From contig NZ_ASJB01000030.1 in assembly GCF_000478275.1 (NCBI RefSeq), positions 62,001-126,000 of the forward strand: 64,000 bases of DNA. The letters run 5' to 3'. Position 1 is the first letter of the stretch. Every line of letters starts with the position of its first letter. The notes beneath the pieces were generated by a model. The model did no database searches. It saw only the letters and a list, made by a program, of their open reading frames with translations, and was not told where the DNA came from. Shown piece by piece: positions 1 through 9,419 of this stretch. The DNA comes from Amycolatopsis orientalis DSM 40040 = KCTC 9412. Lineage in GTDB: Bacteria; Actinomycetota; Actinomycetes; Mycobacteriales; Pseudonocardiaceae. Both the position numbers and the translations under genes were made by a program.

Positions 1-1
1 G

Positions 2-1084
2 CTCGAGCGCGTGTCGCTCATCCAGCAGCACGCGCCTCAGCGCTACCGGATGCACGACCTGGTCCGGCTCTACGCCGCACGCCACGCCGAGCCCACCGCC
101 GAAGCCCAGGGCCTGCGCCGCCTGGTGACCTTCGCCTGCCACACCGCGCACGCCGCCGACCTGCTCATCGCACCCAGCCACACCCCCATCAAGCTCGACA
201 AACTGGTTCCTGGCTGCGTACCCCGCCAACTCGCCGACCGTGACGACGCCTGGACCTACCTCACCACCGAGCGGGCCAATCTCATGGCCACCCTGCAATT
301 GGCGGCGAAGAAGCGTTGGAACTCGGCGGTATGGCAGCTCGCCTGGGCTCTGACCACCGTCCAGCTCCGCCAGGGACACCTCCAGGACTATCAGACAGCA
401 TGGAAAGCAGGACTGGCCGCGTCCCAGCACCTGCTCGATGTTCGTCGCCGCACCCGGGCCTATCGTCATTGCGGCCGCGCCGCCGCGCTGCTCGGCCAAC
501 ATGATGACGCACTCCACCACCTGCAAGACGGCATCTCCTGGGCACAAGAGCACGGCGACCAGCTGGGTGAGGCCCACACCCATCGCGCACTCGCAGTCGC
601 CTGGGACCAACGCAACGAATACCAGAAAGCCCTAGAGCACTCTCAACGCGCCTTCCGCCTCTATGAGGACGTCGGCGTCCCGGTCAGCAGCGCTCACGCC
701 CTCAACGAGATCGGCTGGTACACCGCCAAAACCGGCAACCTCGACCACGCACATCAACACTGCACCGACGCCCTGGAACAATGCCGAAGCCGACAAGACC
801 GCAGCGGCGAAGCAACCACACTGCTCAGCCTCGGCTACATCGCCCACCACACCGGTGACACCGACCACGCGATCAACACCTACCAGCGCTCCATGTCCCT
901 CTACCGGGAACTCGGTGATGCCGCATCTGAAGCCACCGCGCTCGACCTCCTCGGGGATGCGGTTCAGGCTCAAGACAAGGCGTCGGCACGCGAGGCATGG
1001 GAACAAGCTCTCGAGCTGTTTCAGTCGCAACACCGCACTAAAGACGCCGACCGCGTTCGTCTGAAGATCAGCACAGTCAGCTAA
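2..1084 (+). CDS. C-terminal part of an NB-ARC/TPR (STAND, NLR-like) protein, cut by the window edge
   Basis: The reading frame is open from the first bases, so the N-terminal ATPase lies outside the window. The first visible residues (LERVSLIQQ, then YRMHDLVRLYA) match the winged-helix end of an NB-ARC module and align with LERLSLLEQ / IHDLLRLHA in the complete NLR downstream. About 230 residues of TPR-like helical pairs follow (GEAHTHRALAVAWDQ, SAHALNEIGWYTAKTG, GEATTLLSLGYIAHHTG). STAND proteins of this kind use the ATPase as an oligomerisation switch and the TPRs as a sensor. The effector or DNA-binding N-terminus, which would separate a SARP-type regulator from a signalling NLR, cannot be seen. 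It ends 428 bp before the next NLR, so the two may be a tandem duplication. Confidence 0.8.
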   Translation, partial: LERVSLIQQHAPQRYRMHDLVRLYAARHAEPTAEAQGLRRLVTFACHTAHAADLLIAPSHTPIKLDKLVPGCVPRQLADRDDAWTYLTTERANLMATLQLAAKKRWNSAVWQLAWALTTVQLRQGHLQDYQTAWKAGLAASQHLLDVRRRTRAYRHCGRAAALLGQHDDALHHLQDGISWAQEHGDQLGEAHTHRALAVAWDQRNEYQKALEHSQRAFRLYEDVGVPVSSAHALNEIGWYTAKTGNLDHAHQHCTDALEQCRSRQDRSGEATTLLSLGYIAHHTGDTDHAINTYQRSMSLYRELGDAASEATALDLLGDAVQAQDKASAREAWEQALELFQSQHRTKDADRVRLKISTVS

Positions 1085-1512
1085 ACAGTATTTTTCAGGA
1101 GTGTGCTGCGTTGTCCGTGTCCTGAAGCCCGGCGTCTGCCTTTGCCAGAAACGGAAATCCTCGCAACTGTGAGATATTGCTTCGTGGAGCTGAGTGCCGT
1201 GTTCGTCGCCGTTCTCGATGACAGTGCCCAGCTTGCGGCAACCCTCGACGACGCCGCTGTGTGGCGTGGACGGCCTACTCGACCAAAATTCGAAGAGTGC
1301 GACCAGCTGAGTGAGGTTACGGCGAAGTCGCGGGTGGCCGGTCACATCGCTGACGGCGAGTTCACCGCCGCATTCGACGACGGTCCCGAGGTGTCAGCAG
1401 TCGCTGAGCAGCCGCCGTCACGGCGGCGGACGGCACCAGCCCGCCTCGGCACAGCTGACCGCTACGGTGGATCGACATCGTATGGGCAACGAAACCACGA
1501 CATGAGGTGCCG
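1085..1512. other. Intergenic region between two NLR-like genes
   Basis: These 428 bp have open frames on both strands, but none has coherent protein features or a good ribosome site. The only clear signal is a GAGG element at 1504-1507, placed for the ATG at 1513. The promoter of the downstream NLR presumably lies here, but I cannot point to clean -35/-10 boxes. Confidence 0.4.
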
Positions 1513-3978
1513 ATGACGGCTAGTGCCGACACGCCGCCAACCGAAGAGCAGCAACCGGCGATCCGCAATGTCCATACCGGTCCGGTCACCGGCAACCTAG
1601 TTCAGACCGGCGCCATCAACGGCGACGTGCACGTCCATTCCCAGGCACCGACGCCGGTCCCCCGGCAGTTACCACCGGTATCCACGTATTTCGCAGGCCG
1701 CGCCGAAGAGATGGCGGCCATCACCGAAGCCGTCGATCGCGCCGGTGAGCAACAAGCGGCAGTGACCGCGCTCGCCGGAATCGGCGGCGTGGGTAAGACC
1801 ACGCTCGCGTTGCAGTGGGCCCATCACTATCTCGATCGCTTTCCGGACGGTCAGTTGTTCGTCGACCTTCACGGCTTCGCACCCGCGGGCGAACCCACAC
1901 CTGCCGCGATGGTCGTGCGCGGCTTCCTCGACGCACTGGGCGTCGAAGCGACCCGCATGCCCGTCGGCACGGATGCCCAGCTTGGGCTTTACCGGAGTCT
2001 CGTCGCGGGGCGCCGGATGCTGATCATCCTGGACAACGCCGCGGACGCCGACCAGGTCACGCCGTTGCTGCCGGGTAGCGCCTCCTGCGTTGTCCTGGTC
2101 ACCAGCCGCCATCGTCTACCAGGGTTGGTTACGGCACACGGTGCTCGCGTGCTTTCCGTGGGGTGCTTGTCGGCGGCACAGTCACGCCAGCTGCTGTCGG
2201 CTCGCCTTGGTAGCCGGCGCGTCGACGACGAGCCCGGCGCCGTGCACACTCTCGTGAAGTGCAGCGGTGGCATTCCGCTGGCTCTGAGCATCGTCGCCGC
2301 CAGGGCCGCAGACCACCCTCATTTCCTGCTGAGGGATCTCGCCACCGAAGTGCGCGACGAGGCTACCCGCCTGAGCGCCCTGAACGACGGCGATCGGGCC
2401 GCGAATCTCCCTGCCGTGATCTCCTGGTCGTATCGAAGGCTGTCCGCGGAACAACTGCGCACTTTTGTCTTTATCTGCTGCGCTCCCGGCGTCGACATCA
2501 GCTTTCGCGCCGCGGCTGAACTCGCCGACCTGCCCGACGGTCAGCTAAGGACCACTCTCCGGACCCTGGAGCGTCTGTCGTTGTTAGAGCAACCCGTTCC
2601 CGGCCGATGGCAGATTCACGATCTGCTCCGGCTCCACGCCAGCGAGAACGCAGTCCAGGCGATCGGCCCAGAGGTCGGCAATGACTTGGCCGCGGCGACT
2701 TGGCGACTCCTGGGCTACTACCTGTCCTCCAGCACGGCTGCCGGCGAAAGCCTGAATTCCGCCAAGTCTGCGCCCAGCGATACTCGATCGGCTACCCGGG
2801 CGTCGGCTGTCGCCTGGTTCGATGCCGAATATCCCAACTTGGTGGCATCTGTCAAGATGACCAGCTTGTTCGGCGCCGACGCCTACGCTATCAACCTGAC
2901 GAACCACCTCTACCACTATTTCGACCTGCGAAAGATGGTGCACGAATGGCTTACCACGCACAGTGTTGCTTTGGCCTGCGCTCGACGGATCCCAAACCGG
3001 AATAGCGAGGGAATGCTACTTAACAGCATTGGCAGAATATATCAGTACTTACACCAGTGGGAGACTGCCGCCGACTACGCGGAAAAGTCGATCTCCATCT
3101 GCCGGGAATTGGGTGAGCAGCAGGGCCTGGCAGCATCATTGAGCAATCTCGGCTTGGCCCATCAGAATATGGATCGCCACCACGACGCCGCCAGATGTCA
3201 TCGTGAGGCGCTCGCCGTGTTCCGGGCGACAGGCGACCGTCACGGCGAAGCGTCCACACTCAACAACCTCGCCTTGTCCCACCAGGATCTGAACGAATGG
3301 GGCGACGCCGCCATCCTGCACCGGCAGGCAGCAGACCTGGCCCGCAAGCTGAACCTGCCGCACCACGAGGGAACAGCACTCGACAACCTGGGCCTGACCG
3401 ATCACCACTTCCAACGCCCCCTGAAAGCCATTCGACGGCACAGGCGGGCCCTCGACATCTTTGAAAGACTAGGAGATCTCCACCTACAGGCCAACGTATT
3501 GAACAATATCGGAGCCGCCTACCAGACCCTCAACAGATGGCAGGAGGCCGCCGAATACCACCAACGCGACTTGGCCATTTGCAAAAAACTCGATGCCAGC
3601 ACCTGCGAGCTCTCGGCACTGGAACACCTCATCACCATCAGCGATCACGTAGAAGACCAGAATTTAGTGATCAAGTATTCCACTGAAGCAATCCGCATAT
3701 GCCGACAACTCGACGATAAACCCCGCGAGGGCAGAGTCCTCAACGCACTTGGCGAGGCCCTGCAAGCTCTCGAACGCTGGCAAGAAGCCGACAACATCCA
3801 TGCCACCGCTTTGGACATCTTCCGATCACTCGGTGACAGACACAGCGAAGCACTGACCCTGGCTTATCTAAGCCGCGTTCGCCGTGGGACATACAGCTAC
3901 GACGAGGAACTCCTGTTACGCGAACAAGCACGCGCCATCATGAAGACGCTCCCAACGGAACAACAGGCGACCGAATAG
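1513..3978 (+). CDS. NB-ARC/TPR NLR-like protein with an N-terminal amyloid-signalling (RHIM/PP-like) motif
   Basis: A STAND ATPase of 821 aa. ATG 1513 is chosen because GAGG (1504-1507) is spaced 5 nt from it; a GTG at 1507 is the alternative. Residues 19-42 form a short motif of the pattern N-x3-G-x-V-x-G-N-x-V-Q-x3-I-x-G, typical of bacterial amyloid signalling sequences at NLR N-termini. Then come NB-ARC with Walker A GIGGVGKTT (about residues 89-97), Walker B MLIILDN (about 169-175), the sensor TSRHRLPGL, a GGIPLALS GLPL-type box (about 251) and winged helix IHDLLRLHA (about 367-376). At least eight TPRs follow (about 490-795; SLSNLGLAHQNM, STLNNLALSHQDL, NVLNNIGAAYQTL). Known for the family: ligand sensing drives oligomerisation and amyloid templating of a partner effector. 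Inferred here: the partner is the convergent gene at 4493-4825. Confidence 0.85.
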   Translation: MTASADTPPTEEQQPAIRNVHTGPVTGNLVQTGAINGDVHVHSQAPTPVPRQLPPVSTYFAGRAEEMAAITEAVDRAGEQQAAVTALAGIGGVGKTTLALQWAHHYLDRFPDGQLFVDLHGFAPAGEPTPAAMVVRGFLDALGVEATRMPVGTDAQLGLYRSLVAGRRMLIILDNAADADQVTPLLPGSASCVVLVTSRHRLPGLVTAHGARVLSVGCLSAAQSRQLLSARLGSRRVDDEPGAVHTLVKCSGGIPLALSIVAARAADHPHFLLRDLATEVRDEATRLSALNDGDRAANLPAVISWSYRRLSAEQLRTFVFICCAPGVDISFRAAAELADLPDGQLRTTLRTLERLSLLEQPVPGRWQIHDLLRLHASENAVQAIGPEVGNDLAAATWRLLGYYLSSSTAAGESLNSAKSAPSDTRSATRASAVAWFDAEYPNLVASVKMTSLFGADAYAINLTNHLYHYFDLRKMVHEWLTTHSVALACARRIPNRNSEGMLLNSIGRIYQYLHQWETAADYAEKSISICRELGEQQGLAASLSNLGLAHQNMDRHHDAARCHREALAVFRATGDRHGEASTLNNLALSHQDLNEWGDAAILHRQAADLARKLNLPHHEGTALDNLGLTDHHFQRPLKAIRRHRRALDIFERLGDLHLQANVLNNIGAAYQTLNRWQEAAEYHQRDLAICKKLDASTCELSALEHLITISDHVEDQNLVIKYSTEAIRICRQLDDKPREGRVLNALGEALQALERWQEADNIHATALDIFRSLGDRHSEALTLAYLSRVRRGTYSYDEELLLREQARAIMKTLPTEQQATE

Positions 3979-4492
3979 CACAAGACACGCATTCGGGTCG
4001 TTGGAGAGCTGATCCTTCACCCACTGATCGGCGTGGTCGACCACGACCAGAACGGTTTGCCCTACCGCAACCCGATTTGGATCCGCCCGAACGCGCGACG
4101 GACATCGGCGACCGCCCAGCTCACCTCGACGGACTCACGCGCGAATCGCGCGGCGAGCCGACTCTTGCCTTGCCCGCACGGCCATGGAGGACGACAAAGG
4201 ACAGGTCACCGGGTACATCACACCACGACCCAAGCTTCTCTTGCCCGAACTGCCCGCAACGGAACGGGACGACCCCCAACCGTGCATCGAGAAGATAGCT
4301 TGGACTTGCCCGGATCAGCCGTCTCGAGGCGCCATCCACGCCTCCACGGAGCCCCAGGACATAGCGCCGGGCAGGAAGTGAACCCCGCCGTGAATGACGT
4401 TGGCCTGTACCACCGGACCGTGAACAGAGCCGTCGATGCGGTTCCCGCGGCTGCCGTGCTCCATCGGCCCTCCTCTAGTCGGCAACAGCGAA
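3979..4492. other. Intergenic region between the convergent NLR and effector genes
   Basis: These 514 bp lie between the NLR stop and the stop of the convergent small gene. Short open frames exist on both strands, but they are rich in Arg/Pro/Ser in the way shadow frames are, and none has a supported start. I see no convincing terminator stem. Confidence 0.4.
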
Positions 4493-4825
4493 TCAGAAAG
4501 TGATCCCCCCGCTGATATCGCGCGCTTGGACCACGTTGCCGTGCACAGTGCCCGAGATCTGGTTGGTCACACCGCTGTTGTCGGCATTTTGCTGCCACAA
4601 GGCACGCAGGCGTTCACTGAAGTCCGAGTCGGCCGCCTCCGCCTGCTCCAGCGCGACGCCAAGGTCTCGCACCTCGACCGAGTCTTCGGCCGCCCCCTCC
4701 GCGGCTTCCAGCACCGCGGTCGCCACCTCGTCGTCCGCGAACTGCTTCTTGATCAGCTGGTACAAACCCGCGATGGCTCGCCCTGCCGCAGCCGCAGCGA
4801 TGGACACAAGAACCGGATCCGGCAC
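4493..4825 (-). CDS. Small helical effector-type protein with a C-terminal amyloid-signalling motif (Bell-like)
   Basis: A 110-aa protein. GTG 4825 is preferred over GTG 4831 because a GAGGGA element sits 6 nt upstream of it. Residues 1-79 are Ala/Glu-rich amphipathic helices (PDPVLVSIAAAAAG, LYQLIKKQF, WQQN at the end). After a short Asn/Ser linker, residues 88-110 form the pattern N-x3-G-x-V-x-G-N-x-V-Q-x3-I-x-G-x-I and end the protein at Phe110. This matches residues 19-41 of the neighbouring NLR position for position. Known: bacterial effectors with Bell-type helical domains carry such motifs at one terminus and sit next to NLRs with a cognate motif, as with fungal NLR/HeLo pairs. Inferred: a membrane-targeting or cell-death effector triggered by the NLR. 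The link rests on motif and position only. Confidence 0.75.
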   Translation of the reverse strand: MPDPVLVSIAAAAAGRAIAGLYQLIKKQFADDEVATAVLEAAEGAAEDSVEVRDLGVALEQAEAADSDFSERLRALWQQNADNSGVTNQISGTVHGNVVQARDISGGITF

Positions 4826-5229
4826 ATTCACTCCCTCAGTCGTACACGACCTGACCCAGTCGACAGTACCGAGTAGGCGAACCTCGTTGACAGTCTGTGG
4901 TAGCCAGACCCGACGCCGGAGGAGAACCTCGACAACTCCAACCACCGTGAGCTGACCTGAGACGGCGTCCAAGCCAGTACAATTTACGGCGACTTGCATT
5001 ACCGCCACCTTCGCCGCACTTCCCGAAGTTCCCTGGCATATCTCCGCGGCCCAGCCATCTCCTCGGGTATGAGACCGATCTTCATCGGTTGCGGCACCAG
5101 CTGGACGGCACGCCCGCTGTCGTGTCATCGGCCTCGGCAAGACCGCTCCGCCGACCGAGCTCTGGTCACCTGCACCGACCGGAGTTCCAGCTCATCCGCT
5201 GGATCGTCGCGTCATCCTGTGAAGCGACG
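4826..5229. other. Upstream region of the Bell-like gene
   Basis: About 400 bp between the start of the minus-strand effector and the AraC remnant. The minus-strand frame stays open here without a stop, but codon usage and residues are not convincing as an N-terminal extension, and the strong ribosome site at 4832-4837 argues for the short form. No other feature seen. Confidence 0.35.
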
Positions 5230-5746
5230 ACCGAAATATTGGCGCCTTTGGCATCGGCGATGAACGTCGACACGATACGGATGTCGGCCTACGGTGCGCG
5301 GACCTCGACCGCACGTCGACGGCCTCGGGCTGCCCGGCGAGGAGGAGTACCTCGCCCGCCTCGCCGGCGGCGACAGGTGCACCTCGATCAACCTGACACC
5401 CGCGCTCTGGCACGCGATGGCAAGCGACACGCCCCGTCTGAAACGCTCATCGCTGTACGTTGACGGTCGGCTCGATCTCGCCCACCAGCAACTCCTGGCC
5501 GCCACCCGTGCCCCCGACGCCGACTGTGCGGTGACCGAAGTACTGATCGGTCTGGTAGCCAAGATCGTCCGACAGGCCGTGGTCACGACCCTCCCGGACT
5601 GCGACCGGGTATGCACCGGTGAACGGACGCTGGTAGCCCAAGCACGCAGCCTGACCGGCGACGGTCATCCCGCCTCGGCGGGCCTGGCCCCATCGCCACC
5701 CTGTTAAATTTCTCCATCTACCGGCTCAGCCGGGTTACGTCCTAGC
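5230..5746 (+). pseudogene. Frameshifted remnant of an AraC-family regulator
   Basis: The frame starting near 5294 reads like the middle of an actinobacterial AraC-type regulator (GLGLPGEEEYLARLAGGDR, YVDGRLDLAHQQLLAATR, then a run containing VLIGLVAKIVRQAV) and stops at 5707. One frame over, the sequence continues as PIATLLNFSIYRLSRV and ends at a TAG near 5746. That is the start of the expected helix-turn-helix region (LLGVSPYRLSRV in intact relatives). So there is a frameshift near 5690 and a truncation inside the DNA-binding domain. The 5' end is also poorly defined. This is very probably non-functional. The family assignment is from recalled similarity and is moderately sure. Confidence 0.55.
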
Positions 5747-5832
5747 GGATTTGCCCGCCCGATGAGCGCCGTCTATCTGCGCGATTGCATCGCCGCCCGG
5801 GAGTCGGCCGATGCATTACGGTAGGAGGATCC

Positions 5833-7386
5833 TTGTCGAGACGTAAGGACGTCATGAGTAGCGGTCACGTTCCGGAGCGCGAATTCACGCAGTTTCTCGC
5901 CGGCCATCTCGAACTGATCGAGCTCGGCATGACCCTCGTTGACACGGAGGTCACCCTCCAGGACCCGGACGGCGCGTCGGGACGCGTCGACATCGTCGCC
6001 CACGACCGATACGGCAACGTGGTGGTGATCGAAGTCAAGTGCTCCGACCACAGCGCCCGCGAGGCCGCCCACGAGATCTTCAAGTACAGCGAGATCCTAC
6101 GGTCACAGCAGCAAATCGACGAGTCCGAGTTCCGGTGCATCCTCGTCTCGACGCACTGGCGCGAACTCCACCGTGCCTTCACCGACTATGCCGCGCGGCA
6201 TCACGACGTGGTCGGCTACCGGGCCGTGCCGGCCGACGGCACCTGGTCCATTACCCGGGTCGACCCGCTCGCGCGTTCCGGTTCCGTCGTGCTGACCTCG
6301 GCGCACGACATCTATCTGTATTCCGATCCCGCGAAGCGGGACGGCGAGTTTACCCTGATATCGGCCGCGCTGGCCAAGATGGGGGCGCCGCACCAGATCG
6401 GCATCCTGATGCAGAACGACGTGCACGAGGTCATGTTCCCGTACGGCCTCTACGTTATCCTCGGGACGGCCGACCGGCCGCCGTCGGGGGAGGACTATCC
6501 GCGCGACCCGGTCGAGAACGACATTCTGGACAATATCCTCACCGGCCATCGCGCCGACGACTTAGAGCAGGGCAGTCCCGAGAAGCTGGGTCATCTGCTG
6601 TCCACCGCAGGCGGCTGGCACGCCACTGAGGTGCTGAAGTCGGGGGCGTTCGCCCGCCGTGACCGGCTGGGCGTCGATGATCTCCTCATACGGGCGGCCG
6701 TCGAGATGCCGGGCTTCACTAACACTGCTTTCGTTCGCCAGTCGTCGCCGAGCCGACCGGCGCACTGGGCTATGACGCGCGAGCTGGCCCTCGACAGCAT
6801 ACCGACCAGCCCGGAGTGCCGGGAGATCGTGGCGCGGTGGCTGGACGAGGTTGAGCGAGCATACGCCGAGCACACCGTCGCCGTGCGCATCCGCAACCCC
6901 GGCATCATCCGCCCGCTGGCCGAGCTCGGCCCCGAAGATCTCGACGAGTCGCCTATGTCCCTGCGAGTTGCGGTGCTCGACGCAAAGTCCGGCGACTTGA
7001 CCGCCGGACTCGCGGTTTCCCTGCGTTGGGACGGAACCACGGTGGCCAGCGATCTGCTGGCCGTGATCGAGGAGACCGTCAAGGACTACTTCGCGTGGTC
7101 GACGTTCTACCCAGACCCGGAGAGCGAGGCGGCCGTGCTCCGGCGGCTCGGCCTGCGCCTGCACGCGTACGAGATCGACCCGACCAAGGCCTGCTGGCAC
7201 GTCCGATTCAAACTCGAACTCGACGCCGGCGCCCTTATCCGGCGCGGCTACGACGATCTAGACTTCTCGGAGCCGGGGATGGTCGGTCTCCGATGGGACG
7301 GGTCACTGCCGTTCGAAGGCTTCCGCGACCGGCACCAGGATGCCATGGAGCGCCTCGGAGCCTGGTTCTCGGCGCGGACCGTGTAG
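5833..7386 (+). CDS. PD-(D/E)XK nuclease-like protein (DUF91/NucS-like N-terminal domain)
   Basis: TTG 5833 follows a full AGGAGG (5823-5828) after 4 nt and is preferred; ATG 5854, in frame, is the alternative. From TTG the protein has 517 aa. Residues 50-70 (GRVDIVAHD, then VVVIEVKC) give the D-x13-E-x-K core of the PD-(D/E)XK fold (Asp53, Glu67, Lys69), as in NucS/DUF91-type and Holliday-junction-resolvase-like enzymes. The following FKYSEILRSQ and FRCILVSTHW fit the rest of that fold. The remaining 350 residues match no domain I know and may be a DNA- or partner-recognition region. It could be a repair nuclease or part of a defence system; its position beside an NLR/effector pair favours defence only weakly. 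IS remnants follow directly. Confidence 0.7.
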   Translation: MSRRKDVMSSGHVPEREFTQFLAGHLELIELGMTLVDTEVTLQDPDGASGRVDIVAHDRYGNVVVIEVKCSDHSAREAAHEIFKYSEILRSQQQIDESEFRCILVSTHWRELHRAFTDYAARHHDVVGYRAVPADGTWSITRVDPLARSGSVVLTSAHDIYLYSDPAKRDGEFTLISAALAKMGAPHQIGILMQNDVHEVMFPYGLYVILGTADRPPSGEDYPRDPVENDILDNILTGHRADDLEQGSPEKLGHLLSTAGGWHATEVLKSGAFARRDRLGVDDLLIRAAVEMPGFTNTAFVRQSSPSRPAHWAMTRELALDSIPTSPECREIVARWLDEVERAYAEHTVAVRIRNPGIIRPLAELGPEDLDESPMSLRVAVLDAKSGDLTAGLAVSLRWDGTTVASDLLAVIEETVKDYFAWSTFYPDPESEAAVLRRLGLRLHAYEIDPTKACWHVRFKLELDAGALIRRGYDDLDFSEPGMVGLRWDGSLPFEGFRDRHQDAMERLGAWFSARTV

Positions 7387-7414
7387 GTGCCGAGACCCCT
7401 GTCCCGCCACGCAA

Positions 7415-7790
7415 CCTGCTGATATTCGTGAATCAGTCCGCCGAGCCGATCGTGCCGACGAACCCGTCCGACGCCCGTCATCCGGCCGGGAACCTGCCCT
7501 CGATCGGGCGGGTGTTGGTCCAATGAGCGATGGGGCCGATGTTGGTTGAAGTAATCGACATACCCGGCCAGCGTCTGCTCCAGATGACGCCGGTTGACAA
7601 TGAGCATCCGGTCCAAACACTCGCGACGCACAGTGTCTACCCACCGCTCAGCGATCGCGTTCGCCCGCGGAGCTCGAACAGGGCTCTGCAAGACCTCGAT
7701 ACCGACCGACGCGAACACCGCATCGAATGCCGCGGTGAACTTCGCGTCGCAGTCACGGATAACCAAACGGACGGCGCATCCAGCCATGCA
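7415..7790 (-). pseudogene. Degenerate rve-domain transposase, C-terminal part (copy A)
   Basis: The minus strand encodes the end of an integrase-core transposase: RLVIRDCDAKFTAAFDAVF, VRAPRANAIAERWV, RRECLDRMLIV, YVDYFNQHRPHRSL, and the tail RRHDRLGGLIHEYQQVA. The catalytic Asp and Glu regions of a DDE transposase are recognisable. The N-terminal helix-turn-helix and the first Asp segment are missing, and the upstream frame is unrelated. The tail reaches to within about 30 bp of the nuclease stop. A second, more decayed copy lies at about 9420-9600 in the same orientation. Confidence 0.75.
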
Positions 7791-8052
7791 GGTGGGGGAA
7801 CGCCACTGAGTATGTGAACTAGACATCGCCCGCCATGCCAGTGATAGTGGCGTTCGCGATGACAACGACTTCGTAGCCGTCCTTGCCTGGAGCGGGCCAT
7901 CCTCGCGGTCCACTGGGAACGGCCGGAGACGATCCCAGCGGACCCGAGCGTTCCTCGATTGAGCCGGAATGATCCGCCTTCGGGCGCGAACTCGACCGAT
8001 TTGCCCCTGCCACGCGCCAGCGACCTTCGAGACCGACGGTTGACTGGGGTCA

Positions 8053-8815
8053 GGGCGGTGGTGGTGAACATGCCGAGGAAGCGGTGCTCGCCGGTGACGT
8101 TTCCGTTGTCGTCGAACGTTTTCACGCCGACGTAGTACGGGTAGACCGTGCGGTGCACGGTGGACGGCGCGCTCGCCTGGGTCAGCACCAGCAGCGTCGG
8201 CGCGAGCGCGGACGCCGCCGTGTCAGGACCGGCGGTGAGGCTGCGCGCGGCCAGGCTGTCCTGGCGCAGCACACCCAGCCCGGTGGCGAGCACCGCGCGC
8301 AAGGCGGGCTCGTCGCTGTCCGGGTGCGGGTTGTCGATCAGCTCGTAGCGGCGGTAGCCGAGGAAGGTGAAGTGACCGTCGGCGAGCCAGCGCAGCAGGC
8401 GGGCACCTTCGGCGGTCTCGCTCGCGGACAGCCGCGGCGGGTTCTCGTCCAGCTCGTCGGCGAGACGGCGCGCGGTCTCGGCCATCTTGTCGGTGTCCTC
8501 GACGACCTCGCGCACGTCACCCAGCACCGACGACAGCCGGTTGTCCAGCTCACGGGCCCGGTTCCGGTCGGTGACCAGGTCGATCTCGATGTACATCCAC
8601 GACTCGGCCGCGGAGTTCGCCGGCGGATCCGCCGGGTCTGCGTCCGGGTGGACCTCCAGCAGCTCACCGGTCAGATCGCGGCTGACCACGACGATCGGGT
8701 GCACGATGCGCTGCACCTGCACCCCGTCCCGCGCGAACTCGGCCGCGACGGAATCCACCAGGTACGGCATGTCGTCCGTGACGACCTGCACGACCGTCGC
8801 CTCACGCGACCAGCC
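8053..8815 (-). pseudogene. gdh: Fragment of NAD-specific glutamate dehydrogenase (large, GDH-180 type)
   Basis: About 254 codons are closely similar to the N-terminal ACT-like region of the roughly 1600-residue actinobacterial NAD-glutamate dehydrogenase: EATVVQVVTDDMPYLVDSV, VQRIVHPIVVVSRDL, ESWMYIEIDLVTDRNRA, LADGHFTFLGYRRYEL, LRQDSLAARSLTAGPDTAAS, VYPYYVGVKTFDD and HRFLGMFTTTAL. Similarity starts abruptly at GWSREAT (about 8815) and ends abruptly after FTTTAL (about 8053). The catalytic domain is absent. The frame is still open, so the loss is recent or the fragment was brought in whole. It lies between two decayed copies of one IS, which suggests IS-mediated capture or deletion. Confidence 0.8.
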
Positions 8816-8954
8816 AGGCCGCTGAGCGGAGAGTCCCAGAAAGGTGAAACCTTGACATGGCACGCCGCCGAGCAGCAGGTCGAGCAAGCTGTGACCTGCT
8901 GATAACACGTGCGATACTGCGTACTGAGGCACTGCGTCCAATACCTCATGGGAC

Positions 8955-8982
8955 GGGGCCGGCCCCCGAAAGGACCGGCCCC
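8955..8982. terminator. GC-rich hairpin
   Basis: An 8-bp perfect stem, GGGGCCGG (8955-8962) with CCGGCCCC (8975-8982), and a 12-nt loop. It lies 30 bp downstream of the small minus-strand ORF that ends at 9012, so it could terminate that transcript. There is no clear U-tract, which is usual in high-GC actinomycetes. Confidence 0.5.
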
Positions 8983-9011
8983 TGGTTTCGTAGTGGAACG
9001 GCTGGTGCGCG

Positions 9012-9152
9012 CTAGTGCACGAGAGGTGCAAGCTCTCGCGCCAACGCAGCCAACGCGATGAGGGGCGGGGTAGCGATCGCTATCACGCTCCTCATCAGGC
9101 GAAGCCGTCTGTCCCTGGTACTGCACGTTCTGCAGCGCGGCCGTCTGGCCAT
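9012..9152 (-). CDS. Possible small basic/hydrophobic protein, 46 aa
   Basis: ATG 9152 has AGGGAG six bases upstream. The product starts with an Arg-rich segment (MARRPRCRTC, RDRRLRLMR) and ends in a hydrophobic stretch (SVIAIATPPLIALAAL) before ARELAPLVH. This could be a small membrane-associated peptide. The ribosome site and the hairpin 30 bp past the stop support a real unit. Its small size and the IS debris on both sides count against it. Confidence 0.3.
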   Translation of the reverse strand: MARRPRCRTCSTRDRRLRLMRSVIAIATPPLIALAALARELAPLVH

Positions 9153-9419
9153 GGTGTCTCCCTGGGGGCAACCAGTTTGCGTGGATCCACCACCGGTGGC
9201 GTTTCGTCCGAACCCTCCTGGTGGATCACACCTGCGAGAGGCTCCGGAGTCGACACGGTGAACCTTAGTCGGAGATCTCGACACCCCTAGTTGCAGCGGC
9301 TCCCTACCGAACCGGTGACGGGCCAGCCTGTCCGTCGTTCGCAGGTCGATCCTGGCGGTAGCCGAACATGGACTGACTCAAGGACGCTGTGGGTACCGAG
9401 AACTGTGTCACGTCATACG

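Noticed and set aside
632-1345. 237-codon minus-strand frame over the first NLR gene
   Set aside because: Antisense to the TPR region; composition and lack of a start signal mark it as a shadow.
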